Source of the DNA: CAVTOO01 sp963736355
GTDB taxonomy: Bacteria; Pseudomonadota; Alphaproteobacteria; Rhizobiales; Xanthobacteraceae
Reading direction: 5' to 3'
Assembly: GCA_963736355.1 (NCBI GenBank)
Contig: CAVTOO010000016.1
Location: 62,001 to 126,000 of the forward strand
Length of the DNA: 64,000 bases
Shown here: positions 1-8,134 of the stretch, piece after piece
How the letters are laid out: every line of letters starts with the position of its first letter
How positions within the stretch are numbered: the stretch's first letter is position 1
Program-made: the position numbers and the translations under genes
Notes under the pieces: generated by a model
Databases searched by the model: none
What the model saw: only the letters and a program-made list of their open reading frames with translations
What the model was told of the DNA's origin: nothing

Positions 1-169
1 CGGTCTCGCGGTTGCGATGGTTGGCGGGATCGAGCGTCTGGGCATCCTGACTGAAGCCGACGCGAATCTCGGCACCATCAGCTGGAGCGGACAAGAACGC
101 TGCGAAAGCCAGGGCCGGAATCATGAAACCGGACCTTGCCACGTTCCTCAGATACGATTTCATTGTCAT
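1..169 (-). CDS. ABC transporter substrate-binding protein, family 5 (5' end only)
   Basis: The first 56 codons of a gene that runs off the left edge of the window. The start ATG at 169 is preceded 5 bases upstream by a purine-rich AGGGGAG ribosome site. The product begins with a basic n-region, a hydrophobic stretch ending in an Ala-rich cleavage region near residue 33, then the mature start AEIRVGFSQDAQTLDPAN, which is the usual opening of periplasmic dipeptide/oligopeptide-type binding proteins (SBP_bac_5). It is divergent from the DUF4392-AtuA-DUF4387 genes and may supply their substrate. The ligand cannot be told from this fragment. Confidence 0.75.
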   Translation of the reverse strand, partial: MTMKSYLRNVARSGFMIPALAFAAFLSAPADGAEIRVGFSQDAQTLDPANHRNRET

Positions 170-322
170 TTCTCCCCTGCTGCCTTCGGCCTTGAACTGC
201 CGGACGTCGATCGCCTGCGGCACATTCGAAAGACCCCTCCGCGTGAGAAACTGATGCGACGCGGCCGCACATGTTACCGAAGCAAACCGGCCCCCCGGTC
301 TCAAGTCAAGTATAAAATTAGG

Positions 323-342
323 TTGTATGAATGTACGGACAA
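323..342. promoter_or_regulatory. TTGT-N12-ACAA inverted half-sites, possible operator
   Basis: In the intergenic space between the divergent binding-protein gene and the DUF4392 gene, TTGT at 323-326 and ACAA at 339-342 form an inverted pair, followed by a further ATGTATG. An AT-rich TATAAAATT lies just upstream at 311-319. The arrangement resembles GntR-type operators only loosely and no regulator gene is adjacent, so this is a weak suggestion. Confidence 0.2.
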
Positions 343-374
343 ATGTATGTCTGGCAACAGGATTGGATCAGGCG

Positions 375-1406
375 ATGACGCTCGAAGGCCAGATCATGAG
401 GATTGGCGAACAGATCGACCGGGTTATCAGCGCCGACGTTGGCGCGCGCGGCGTGATCGACGCTCTTTATTCTGCGGCACGTCGGCAAAGCGCGCTGCCT
501 CTCAGTCTGGCTGCAGCCCGGACCATCCAGGAGCGAGCCAAGCCGGGCCAGCCGGTCATCCTATTAACCGGGTGGCCTGATCGGCCCGGGGTCAGCGCGG
601 AAATTGCCGAAAGCGACGGCCCGGTCGGCACGGCAGCGCTGGCACGTGCCATTCACGCGGCGACAGGCGCCGTACCGCTGGTGCTGATTGAAGAGAAGCA
701 GATCCGTCCGATGGCGGAACTGATGCTCGCCGCCGGATTTCGGGTGCAAAGCCTGGAGGAGTGCAGCAGAGCGGCCAGCTATCGCGCACCTATCCATGCT
801 GCGGCCGTGGGCGCCCTTCCCGTCGATGTGGAAGAAGCGGCGGCAATGGCCAAGCAGATGCTTGCGACGCTGGCGCCGGCGGCGGTGATTTCCATCGAAA
901 AGGGCGGGATGAACGACGCCGGCCAGATTTCGACAAGTCTTGGCGCCGACACGACCGACTCCCACGGCAAGGCGGATTTCTTCATACGCGAAGCGACCGC
1001 GCGAGGGATTGCCACGATTGGCGTGGGCGATGGCGGCAACGAACTTGGGATGGGCGTCATCCGCGACGACATCGAGGCAAAGCTGCGACACGGCAAGACA
1101 TTTGCGCCCAGTCAGAAAGTCGACGTTCTGGTTGCAGCCGCAGTGTCCAACTGGGGCGCCTATGGAATTGCAGCCTGCCTTGCAGCGCTCACGGGTCGAA
1201 TGGAAGTCTTTCACACCGCCGACCAAGAGGAAGAGATGCTGAGACGAGCCGCCGCGGCCGGTTTCATCGATGGCGTCACCGGCTGGGTCGAGCCGAGTGT
1301 CGATGGAATCCCGCTCGCTGCGCAACGCTCCATCGTCGAGCTTTTGGGGACCATCGTGCGGCTCGGCATCAATCCAAACAGAAAGCAAAGTCCGTTGCTC
1401 GGCTAG
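375..1406 (+). CDS. DUF4392 protein (D-glutamate cyclase C-terminal-like)
   Basis: A protein of about 343 residues matching the DUF4392 / D-glutamate cyclase C-terminal-like family, recognised by the blocks VILLTGWPD, SIEKGGMNDAGQ, GVGDGGNELGMG and AAVSNWGAYG. In mitochondria a homologous domain is part of D-glutamate cyclase (D-Glu to 5-oxo-D-proline); bacterial stand-alone members are mostly uncharacterised. An ATG 16 codons upstream (327) is also in frame, but the residues before 375 do not look conserved. No signal peptide, so cytosolic. It is followed 57 bp later by an AtuA-like gene and then DUF4387, suggesting one catabolic operon. No frame break seen. The family call is firm; the reaction here is inference. 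Confidence 0.8.
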   Translation: MTLEGQIMRIGEQIDRVISADVGARGVIDALYSAARRQSALPLSLAAARTIQERAKPGQPVILLTGWPDRPGVSAEIAESDGPVGTAALARAIHAATGAVPLVLIEEKQIRPMAELMLAAGFRVQSLEECSRAASYRAPIHAAAVGALPVDVEEAAAMAKQMLATLAPAAVISIEKGGMNDAGQISTSLGADTTDSHGKADFFIREATARGIATIGVGDGGNELGMGVIRDDIEAKLRHGKTFAPSQKVDVLVAAAVSNWGAYGIAACLAALTGRMEVFHTADQEEEMLRRAAAAGFIDGVTGWVEPSVDGIPLAAQRSIVELLGTIVRLGINPNRKQSPLLG

Positions 1407-1463
1407 TCAGCCGACATCAGAGGCTTGAAGTCTTCAGTTCTCACCAACATCGGCAGCAACAAC

Positions 1464-2825
1464 ATGGCTTCAGTCAAGATCATCTGCCCCAACGGCCACC
1501 TCGGCTTTGCACCGTCCAGACCGGAAAGTTTCGCGCGGGGCGTTGCCACTTCTCCCGACTTCATCGCCGCGGATTCCGGCAGCGACGATATCGGGCCGGG
1601 TCCGTTGGGTTCCGATACCTCGACCAGCCCGCTCGCATGGCAGACGCACGATCTGGAGATGATGCTGCTGGCTGCGCGAAAGCTGAACGTGCCGATGATC
1701 ATCGGCTCGGCGGGCGACACGGGTACGAACAGCCGCGTCGATCTTTTCGTAAAGATCATCCGTGAGCTGGCTAAAAAGCACAATCTCGCTCCGTTCAAGC
1801 TCGGCTATTTCTATTCTGAGGTGAGCAAGGATTTCCTGCGGGACAAGATTCGATCCGGTGATGCGATCGAAGGTCTTGATGCGCGCCCGGCTCTGACGGA
1901 GTCCGAGCTTGATGCGACGGAACGCGTCGTTGCCATGGCCGGCGTCCATCCCTTCCGCAAACTGCTTGAAGGGGGTGCCGACGTCATCATCGGCGGACGC
2001 TCCAGCGATTGCGCCCTCTTCGCCGCGGCGGCTCTCCACCGCGGATGTGACAATGCCGATTCCTATTATCTCGGCAAGGTTCTGGAATGCGCCTCGTTCT
2101 GCGCGGAACCCTATGGCGGCAAGGAAACCGTGCTGGGCGCGATCGAAGGGTCTGGCGTCGATGTGACAGCCATGCATCCTGACCAGCGCTGCACAATCGC
2201 ATCGGTCGCCGGTCATGCCATGTATGAACGATCAAATCCGTTCTACGAATACTTCGCAGGTGGTCATATCGACATGTCCAACTGCCACTATGAGCAGATC
2301 GATCCCCGCACGACACGCGTCACAGGCCAGGAGTATCGTTCCGGCCGCAGAAGATTTCGGGTGAAACTCGAAGGCTCAGGAAAGGTCGGCGAGCGTTACG
2401 TCGGCATGGCCGCCATTCGTGACCCGTACACGATCGCAAATGTCGACAAGGTCATCGCCTGGGCAAAGGCGCAGGTTGTCGATCGCCTGGGAACGGACGG
2501 CTATGAGCTTCACTACAATATCTACGGCAAGAATGGCGTCATGGGCCCGATGGAGACCGTCACCCAGCCCGGCCACGAGCTCTGCGTGCTTGTTCAAGGC
2601 GTCGCCCCGACGAAGGAAAAAGCCGAGGAAGTCTGCATGATCGGCACCCGGCAGATGTTCTATGCACGTCTGCCTGAAGTGAAGGGCACAGCAGGCGGAG
2701 TCGCGTTTGCTCTCGATGAAGTGCTGCATGCCTCGCCGGCCTACCGATGGACGCTGAACCACACAGTCGCTGTATCGGACCCGATTGAGCTATTTCCCAC
2801 TCACATGATCACGATCGCACATTAG
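1464..2825 (+). CDS. AtuA-like acyclic terpene utilization family protein (DUF1446)
   Basis: A 453-residue protein of the AtuA/DUF1446 family, with family blocks near the N-terminus (ADSGSDDIGPGPLGSD, then IGSAGDTGTN) and in the middle (GADVIIGGRSSDCALFAAAA). AtuA of Pseudomonas is needed for growth on citronellol/geraniol, but most members in Rhizobiales sit in unrelated catabolic operons with no assigned substrate. The ATG at 1464 is chosen; a TTG at 1425 would add 13 poorly conserved residues. The stop lies 9 bp before the DUF4387 gene, and AtuA-like and DUF4387 proteins commonly occur as neighbours, so the two probably act together. Cytosolic, frame intact. Confidence 0.85.
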   Translation: MASVKIICPNGHLGFAPSRPESFARGVATSPDFIAADSGSDDIGPGPLGSDTSTSPLAWQTHDLEMMLLAARKLNVPMIIGSAGDTGTNSRVDLFVKIIRELAKKHNLAPFKLGYFYSEVSKDFLRDKIRSGDAIEGLDARPALTESELDATERVVAMAGVHPFRKLLEGGADVIIGGRSSDCALFAAAALHRGCDNADSYYLGKVLECASFCAEPYGGKETVLGAIEGSGVDVTAMHPDQRCTIASVAGHAMYERSNPFYEYFAGGHIDMSNCHYEQIDPRTTRVTGQEYRSGRRRFRVKLEGSGKVGERYVGMAAIRDPYTIANVDKVIAWAKAQVVDRLGTDGYELHYNIYGKNGVMGPMETVTQPGHELCVLVQGVAPTKEKAEEVCMIGTRQMFYARLPEVKGTAGGVAFALDEVLHASPAYRWTLNHTVAVSDPIELFPTHMITIAH

Positions 2826-2834
2826 AGGTTCGTC

Positions 2835-3160
2835 ATGCGCAACATCCAGACACTGTCCGCGCTCGCCAAGACGATCCGCAGCAAGAATGCCGGCGTCGAC
2901 AAGATTACATTCGATGTCATCTTCAAGGATCGGGAGTCCTACGATCGCGTCAGAAAATCACGCGCGTTGACCCGCGAGACGATTGCCGAACTCTACAGAT
3001 TCCAGCGAGCAGGATTTCGGATTTCGTGGAATTCGACCCTGCGCTTGCCATCAAGTTCACGATTTATCGAGAGCGACCCAGCGGCAGCGCCGGTGACGGC
3101 GATATCTTCGGATCGCAGCAATACGCACCGCTGCTGGATCTGGGGATACCGTCTCCCTGA
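2835..3160 (+). CDS. DUF4387 family protein (one frame break)
   Basis: A small protein of about 108 residues of the DUF4387 family, which usually follows an AtuA-like gene and may be its partner subunit. The first 55 residues (to LAKTIRSKNAG, ITFDVIF, LTRETIAELYR) are in the start frame. After about position 2998 the conserved continuation (ISDFVEFDPALAIKFTIYRE, then GDIFGSQQYAPLLDLGIPSP) is in another frame and ends at the TGA 3158-3160. Adding one base near 2998 restores the full-length family protein. Both halves remain conserved, so this looks like a recent indel or a sequence error rather than an old pseudogene. Confidence 0.75.
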
Positions 3161-3172
3161 TGTTTGAATGGC

Positions 3173-3247
3173 TGGCTGGGGCGGGAGGATTCGAACCTCC
3201 GTATGGTGGAATCAAAATCCACTGCCTTACCACTTGGCGACGCCCCA
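3173..3247 (-). tRNA. tRNA-Gln (anticodon TTG)
   Basis: Read on the minus strand the 75 bases fold as a full cloverleaf: acceptor TGGGGCG/CGCCCCA, D arm GCCAAGTGGTAAGGC, anticodon stem GTGGA/TCCAC around the loop TTTTGAT (anticodon TTG, Gln), and T arm GGAGG-TTCGAAT-CCTCC. CCA is encoded at the 3' end (3173-3175). An AT-rich ATTATATAT on the minus strand near 3304-3313 is a plausible -10 region. It abuts the end of the convergent DUF4387 gene. Confidence 0.97.
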
Positions 3248-3579
3248 ATAGCCTTCGCAGATCGGGCTCTCGTCGTTCGCCTCGGCCGTCGCGCGCTCGC
3301 ACACATATATAATGTGCCATGCACGTCGGCAGGCGATCCGGCGGAACCGAACCCGGCCGGCGGGAAGATGACTGAGCAGCCTCCCCCGGTCGAAAGCGGG
3401 CGGACGATATCCGCGCCAAGCCCGGCGCGCAACGTCTCCGCACCGCCCGTCCCGACTATTTAGCCCATTGAAATCCCTGCCAAATCCATGCGCAATCGCC
3501 GAGGGTGCCGGGCCCGGGCGCGGTTGAGCGGCGGTCCGATCCGTGAGACTCTGCGCCCTCTCAAGGAATCACGCTGGCC
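3248..3579. other. Intergenic region, tRNA-Gln / acyl-CoA dehydrogenase
   Basis: About 330 bases without a supportable gene. It must contain the divergent promoters for tRNA-Gln and for the acyl-CoA dehydrogenase. Apart from the AT-rich block near 3304-3313 I see no clear motif, hairpin or repeat. Confidence 0.6.
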
Positions 3580-5351
3580 ATGTCCTATCGCGCCCCGCTC
3601 GACGACATCCGCCTCGCACTCGATCATGGCGCCGGGCTTGGCGCCGCCACCGCGCGCGGCGATCTGGGCGACTACGATCCCGAACTGACATCCGCCATTT
3701 TCGACGAAGCCGCGCGCTTCGCCGCCGATGTGCTGGCGCCGCTCAATCGCGACGGCGACAAAATTGGCGCGACCATCAAGGATGGCGCGTCACCACTGCG
3801 CCGGGCTGGCGCGAGGCGTATCGCCGCTGGGTCGATGGCGGCTGGAATGGCCTTGCTTCGCCTGAGGAGTTTGGCGGCCAGGGATTGCCGCTCGCCGTTC
3901 AGGCGGCGTGCAACGAAATGTGGAGCGCCGCCAATCTCGCCTTCGGCCTGTGTCCGCTCCTGACCGCAAGCGCCATCGAGGCCATTGAGGCCCATGGCAG
4001 CGACGAATTGAAGCGCATCTATCTCGCCAAGCTCGTCTCCGGCGAATGGACCGGTGCGATGCAGCTCACCGAGCCGCAGGCCGGTTCGGATGTCGGCGCG
4101 CTGCGCACGCGCGCGGTGAAGGATCCCGATGGCAGCTACCGCATCAGCGGTTCGAAAATCTTCATCACCTATGGCGAGCACGATCTCACCGACAACATCA
4201 TCCATCTCGTGCTGGCGCGCCTGCCCGACGCGCCGCCCGGCACGCGCGGCATCTCGTTGTTTCTGGTGCCGAAGTATCTCGTGAATGCCGACGGCTCGCT
4301 CGGGGCACGCAACGATATCCGCGCCTCTGGCCTCGAACACAAGCTCGGCATTCATGGCTCGCCGACCTGCACCATGGTGATGGGCGACAGTGGCGGCGCG
4401 ACGGGGTTCCTCATCGGCGAGGAAAACCGTGGCATGGCCTGCATGTTCACGATGATGAATCCGGCACGGCTGGGCGTCGGCTTGGAGGGCGTCGGCATCG
4501 CCGATCGTGCCACACAGCAGGCGCTGGCGTTCGCGCATGACCGTCGCCAGGGCCGCGCCACCGGGGCACCGGCGTCGCAGTCTGACGCGATCATCGTTCA
4601 TCCCGATGTGCGGCGCATGCTGATGACGATGCGCGCACTCACGGCTGCCGCCCGCGCCATCTGCTATTCCACCGCCGTGCAGATCGACATTTCGCGCCGC
4701 GCGAAAGATGCCGGCACGCGTCAGGCCGCAACCGCGCGCGCCGCCTTGCTCACACCCCTTGCGAAAGCATTCTCCACCGATATCGGCAATGAAGTGACCT
4801 CGCTCGGCGTGCAGGTTCATGGCGGCATGGGCTTCATCGAGGAAACCGGCGCGGCGCAATTGTTTCGCGACGCGCGCATTACCGCGATCTATGAAGGCAC
4901 CAACGGCATTCAGGCCATCGATCTCGTCACGCGCAAGCTGATGCCCGACAAGGGCGCGGCTGTGGCCACTCTCACGAGCGAACTGTCCGAGATCGTCGCC
5001 CGCGTCGCCGCCTCCAACGATCCCGCCTTCGGCCATACCGCGGAGCGGTTGCGCGACGCGCTCGCCGCACTTGATCGCGCGAGTCAATGGCTGCTGGAGC
5101 GCGGCACCAGCGCACCCAACGATGCGCTCGCGGGCGCCACGCCCTATCTCCGGCTATTCGCCTCGGCGCTGGGCGGTTGTCTCCTCGCCGAACAGGCGCT
5201 TGCCGTGCGCGGCAAGGACAACGGCGCTGCTTCTGTCGCACTGGCGCGGTTCTTCGCCGAGAGCATTGCCGTTCAGGCGAATGCGCTGGAGCGCGACGTC
5301 ATCGACAATGCCGCCACGATCACCGGCACGGACGCGTTGCCGCCGGCATAA
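3580..5351 (+). CDS. Acyl-CoA dehydrogenase, DmdC-like (one frame break)
   Basis: About 590 residues when the frames are joined, the usual length of the long acyl-CoA dehydrogenases related to 3-methylmercaptopropionyl-CoA dehydrogenase (N-terminal AcylCoA_DH_N extension, three core domains, extra C-terminal domain). MSYRAPLDDIRLALDH opens the gene. The frame breaks near 3785 after IGATIKDG, and the rest (VTTAPGWREAYRRW, FAD/substrate loop MQLTEPQAGSDVGAL, and YEGTNGIQAIDLVTRKLM bearing the expected catalytic Glu) follows in another frame. It oxidises an acyl-CoA to the 2-enoyl-CoA, passing electrons to ETF. The true substrate cannot be read from the sequence. One base missing near 3785 explains the split. 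Confidence 0.88.
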
Positions 5352-5440
5352 GCACCACGCCTGCCGACACAGCGCGTCTTTCGCAACGCACAATCGAATC
5401 CGCCAGTGATCGGTCACACCGATAACTTCGCCGTGATCGC

Positions 5441-5466
5441 GTAACGAAGCGCACGCGGCCGACGAC
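5441..5466 (+). promoter_or_regulatory. Possible ECF-sigma promoter upstream of bufA
   Basis: GTAACG at 5441-5446 is followed after 16 bases by CGAC at 5463-5466, about 80 bases before the bufA start. This resembles the GTAAC / CG-rich promoters used by some alphaproteobacterial extracytoplasmic-function sigma factors, which fits known stress control of bufferin genes, but it is a short and degenerate match. Confidence 0.25.
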
Positions 5467-5548
5467 TGGTCTGTAAGCGGGCATGTCGTCCGCTGCCGGA
5501 TTGGCTTCACGCCGGCTGAACGCTCCGCTCAATCGAAGGGACCGCATC

Positions 5549-5842
5549 ATGACCAAGACCACCCTGACCGCCGCGACGCTGGCGGGCTCGCTCGCCGCCG
5601 CGCTCACACTGATCGCTTCGCAGGCCTCCGCCCAGCCGGCTCCCATGCAGGCGAACGCCGACAAGTGCTACGGCGTTTCGCTCGCCGGCAAGAACGACTG
5701 CGCCGCCGGCCCCGGCACGACCTGCGCCGGAACGTCCAAGGTCGACTATCAGGGCAATGCCTGGAAATACGTCGCCAAGGGCACCTGCGTCAGCATGAAG
5801 ACCCCGAAGGGCATGGGCTCCTTGACAGCGGTCAAGTCGTAA
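5549..5842 (+). CDS. bufA: BufA-type bufferin precursor (DUF2282)
   Basis: A 97-residue secreted peptide: signal peptide 1-28 ending ASQASA, then a short mature part with four cysteines (Cys40 in DKCYGVSLAGKNDC, Cys51, Cys59 in TTCAGT, Cys80 in KGTC). This spacing and wording are the hallmark of DUF2282 bufferins, ribosomal peptides whose cysteines are modified by the MNIO enzyme BufB to bind copper. The ATG at 5549 follows a GAAGGGA ribosome site; an upstream in-frame start at 5483 would bury the signal peptide. First gene of the locus with bufB, bufC and a DoxX gene. Identification is strong; metal specificity here is by analogy with characterised bufferins. Confidence 0.93.
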   Translation: MTKTTLTAATLAGSLAAALTLIASQASAQPAPMQANADKCYGVSLAGKNDCAAGPGTTCAGTSKVDYQGNAWKYVAKGTCVSMKTPKGMGSLTAVKS

Positions 5843-5849
5843 CGACCCA

Positions 5850-5890
5850 GGCGGGGCATACGGCACAGCCGCGCCCCGCCGCCTTTCTTT
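5850..5890 (+). terminator. Terminator-like hairpin between bufA and bufB
   Basis: GGCGGGGC (5850-5857) and GCCCCGCC (5873-5880) form a perfect 8-bp stem, followed by a T-rich GCCTTTCTTT. It lies in the 61-bp spacer right after the bufA stop. It could act as a partial terminator or mRNA-stabilising hairpin, so that the peptide gene is expressed above the enzyme genes. Confidence 0.55.
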
Positions 5891-5903
5891 CAGCGAGATG
5901 CTC

Positions 5904-6760
5904 ATGTTCAGGCCAAGCCAGCTTCCGCCCGCACCCGGTGTGGGTTTCAAGCCGCAGCATTTCGATGCGATCGTGGCGCAAACGCAGCCGATCGGCTTCA
6001 TCGAGATCCATGCCGAGAACTATATGGGCGACGGCGGCATCCCTCATGCGCAGCTGCGCGCGCTGCATGGGCTTTATGCCTTGTCGATCCACGGCGTCGG
6101 ACTCTCGATCGGCTCGATGCGGCCGCTCGACCTGGATCATCTCGCGCGCCTGAAGCGGCTTTGCGATCGCACCGCGCCGGAGAGCTTCTCCGAACATCTC
6201 GCATGGTCGTCGCATGGCGAGGCCTATCTCAACGATCTGCTGCCCCTGCCCTACACCCAGGAAACGCTGGATCGCGTGGTTGAGCATATCGATCTCGTCC
6301 AGACGACGCTTGGGCGCAGGATGCTGCTCGAAAATCCGTCCACCTATCTGGTCTTTGCCGAAAGCGAAATTCCCGAGGTCGAATTTCTCGACATCGTAGC
6401 GCAGCGCACAGGCTGCGGCCTCCTGCTCGACGTCAACAATGTCTTCGTGTCGGCACGCAATCAGCAACCGATCCGCTCGCCTATCTGGCGAGGTTTCCTC
6501 TCGCGCGCGTCGGCGAAATCCATCTCGGCGGCCACGACGAGCAAAGCGACGACGAAGGCGCTCCGCTGCTGATCGACGCCCATGGCACCCCGGTCGCCGA
6601 ACCGGTGTGGAGTCTGTACGAGCATGTCATCGCCCGCACAGGGGCGCTGCCGACGCTGGTCGAATGGGACAATGACGTTCCCGAATGGCCGGTGCTCGCC
6701 GGCGAGGCACTGCGCGTTCGCTCCATTATCGATCGCTCGCGGCTTGCGGTCGCGGTCTGA
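5904..6760 (+). CDS. bufB: BufB, MNIO family oxidase (DUF692), one frame break
   Basis: About 285 residues once joined, the normal size for DUF692 multinuclear non-heme iron oxidases. These TIM-barrel enzymes convert cysteines of bufferin precursors into thiooxazole-type copper ligands. Family blocks are visible in order: GVGFKPQHFDAI, IEIHAENYMGDGG, LSIHGVGLSIG, SEHLAWSSH, LENPSTYL, LLLDVNNVFVSARN, then after a frame break near 6468 VGEIHLGGHDEQ and LVEWDNDVPEW. The His/Glu/Asp metal ligands in these blocks are all retained. An ATG at 5898 is the alternative start. Ends 11 bp before bufC. The break is probably a one-base error, since downstream residues remain conserved. Confidence 0.9.
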
Positions 6761-6771
6761 GGCCAGAACCC

Positions 6772-7551
6772 ATGTTCGCAGCGACACAAGCTGAATTTGC
6801 AAGGGCGCTACTGGATGCCGAACGGGCTGTGCCGTCCTCGCTCGGCTCGCACAATTCAAGTTCGCCGTTCAAGCGCTTCTCTGTCTACCGCAACAATGTC
6901 ATTGTCGGGCTCACGGAAGCCGTGCGCTCCGGATTTCCTGCTGTGGAACGCATTGTCGGCGAGGAATTCTTCAAGGCGATGGTGCGCCGCTATGTCGTTG
7001 CACATCCGCCGCGCTCGCCGCTGCTGCTGAATTTCGGTGACGATTTCGCCGATTTCATCGAAAGCTTCGAGCCCACCGCCGAGCTTCGATATCTCGCCGA
7101 CGTCGCCCGGCTCGAATTCCTGCGGCGCCGCGCCTATCACGCGGCAGATGCCGATCCCGTCGCGCCCGAACGGTTCGCGGCTGTCCCTCCGGAAGGACTC
7201 GCCGGCGCAACCTTCGTGCTCCACCCCTCGGCCCACATCCTGCGCTCGCGATATCCCGTTGCGACCATCTGGCAGATGAACAGCGGAGCCGCCGAACCGG
7301 CTCCGGTCGATGAGACCGTGTCGGAAGACGTTCTCGTCCTTCGCGTCGGATATGATGTCGTCGTGCGCTCCTTGCTTCCGGGCCAGGCCATCCTGATTGA
7401 GGCCTTGCAGTCCGGCTGTCCTCTCGGCGAGGCCGTCAACGCGGCGTTGTCCGAGGCTCCCGCATTCGATCTGTCCGCCGGTCTCGCGATGCTGATCGGA
7501 CTGGGCGCAATCATCGACATTCACGCTTTCGACCAAGGATCGATGCCATGA
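6772..7551 (+). CDS. bufC: BufC, MNIO partner protein (DUF2063 / putative DNA-binding domain)
   Basis: A 259-residue protein with the DUF2063 N-terminal domain (SVYRNNVIVGLTEAVRSGF, VERIVGEEFF, MVRRYV, PPRSPLLLNFGDDFADFI) characteristic of the BufC/HvfC partner that binds the precursor leader and assists the MNIO enzyme. The older annotation 'putative DNA-binding' comes from fold similarity only. Start ATG at 6772. Overlaps the DoxX gene by 4 bases (ATGA at 7548), so the two are translationally coupled. Intact frame. Confidence 0.9.
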   Translation: MFAATQAEFARALLDAERAVPSSLGSHNSSSPFKRFSVYRNNVIVGLTEAVRSGFPAVERIVGEEFFKAMVRRYVVAHPPRSPLLLNFGDDFADFIESFEPTAELRYLADVARLEFLRRRAYHAADADPVAPERFAAVPPEGLAGATFVLHPSAHILRSRYPVATIWQMNSGAAEPAPVDETVSEDVLVLRVGYDVVVRSLLPGQAILIEALQSGCPLGEAVNAALSEAPAFDLSAGLAMLIGLGAIIDIHAFDQGSMP

Positions 7552-8024
7552 CCGACATGACCAATGCGCAGACACGCCCGGGATTGGCTGGCCTTGTCGA
7601 AACCGCGGTCGCGTGGATGCAGTGCATTCCTCACTGGGCGATCGCGCTGGTCACACGGCTGTCGATCGCCGGCGTGTTCTGGCAATCGGGCCAGACCAAG
7701 GTCGACGGCTTTCGCGTGACCGACAGCGCCGTCGAACTGTTTCGCAGCGAATATCAATTGCCGCTGCTCGATCCGTCGCTCGGCGCGCACCTTGCGGCGA
7801 TCAGCGAGCATGTCTTTCCGGTTCTGCTTGTGCTCGGCCTCGCGACGCGCTTCTCGGCACTGGCGCTGCTCGGCATGACGCTCGTCATCCAGATTTTTGT
7901 CTATCCCGATGCATGGCCGACGCATGGCACATGGGCGGCGTGCCTGCTGTTCCTGATGGCGCGCGGGCCCGGCTGCATCTCGCTCGATCACATGCTGTTC
8001 GGGCGACGCGGCGCGCACTTGTAG
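7548..8024 (+). CDS. DoxX family membrane protein of the bufferin locus
   Basis: A 158-residue integral membrane protein with about four hydrophobic segments and the DoxX family sequence (LVTRLSIAGVFWQSGQTKVDG, FPVLLVLGLATRFSALALLGMT, FVYPDAWPTHGTWAA). DoxX proteins are common last members of bufferin operons (often called bufD), where they may serve electron transfer or redox balance in the membrane; that role is inference. The start overlaps the bufC stop by ATGA. Followed directly by a repeat element that may end the operon. Confidence 0.88.
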   Translation: MTDMTNAQTRPGLAGLVETAVAWMQCIPHWAIALVTRLSIAGVFWQSGQTKVDGFRVTDSAVELFRSEYQLPLLDPSLGAHLAAISEHVFPVLLVLGLATRFSALALLGMTLVIQIFVYPDAWPTHGTWAACLLFLMARGPGCISLDHMLFGRRGAHL

Positions 8025-8027
8025 CGT

Positions 8028-8096
8028 TTTCAAGCGAAGCATGTCACCGGACTTGATCCGGTGATGGAAACCGGTTCGCGTTAAGAAAACGCGTCA
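8028..8096. repeat. Composite palindromic repeat after the bufferin operon
   Basis: Begins a few bases after the DoxX stop. It contains a perfect 8-bp inverted repeat TCACCGGA-CTTGA-TCCGGTGA (8044-8064), set into a second motif AAGCGAAGC ... ACCGGTTCGCGTTAAGAAAA with GCG inverted arms. Both motifs are familiar intergenic repeats of Bradyrhizobium relatives, so this appears to be one family nested in another. Confidence 0.6.
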
Positions 8097-8134
8097 AAAC
8101 AAAAAGCCGGAAAAGCTCTGGCGAAATTGCTTCC

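Noticed and set aside
3672..5087. A 471-codon minus-strand frame over the acyl-CoA dehydrogenase
   Set aside because: Antisense shadow in GC-rich DNA. The plus strand has the full dehydrogenase.
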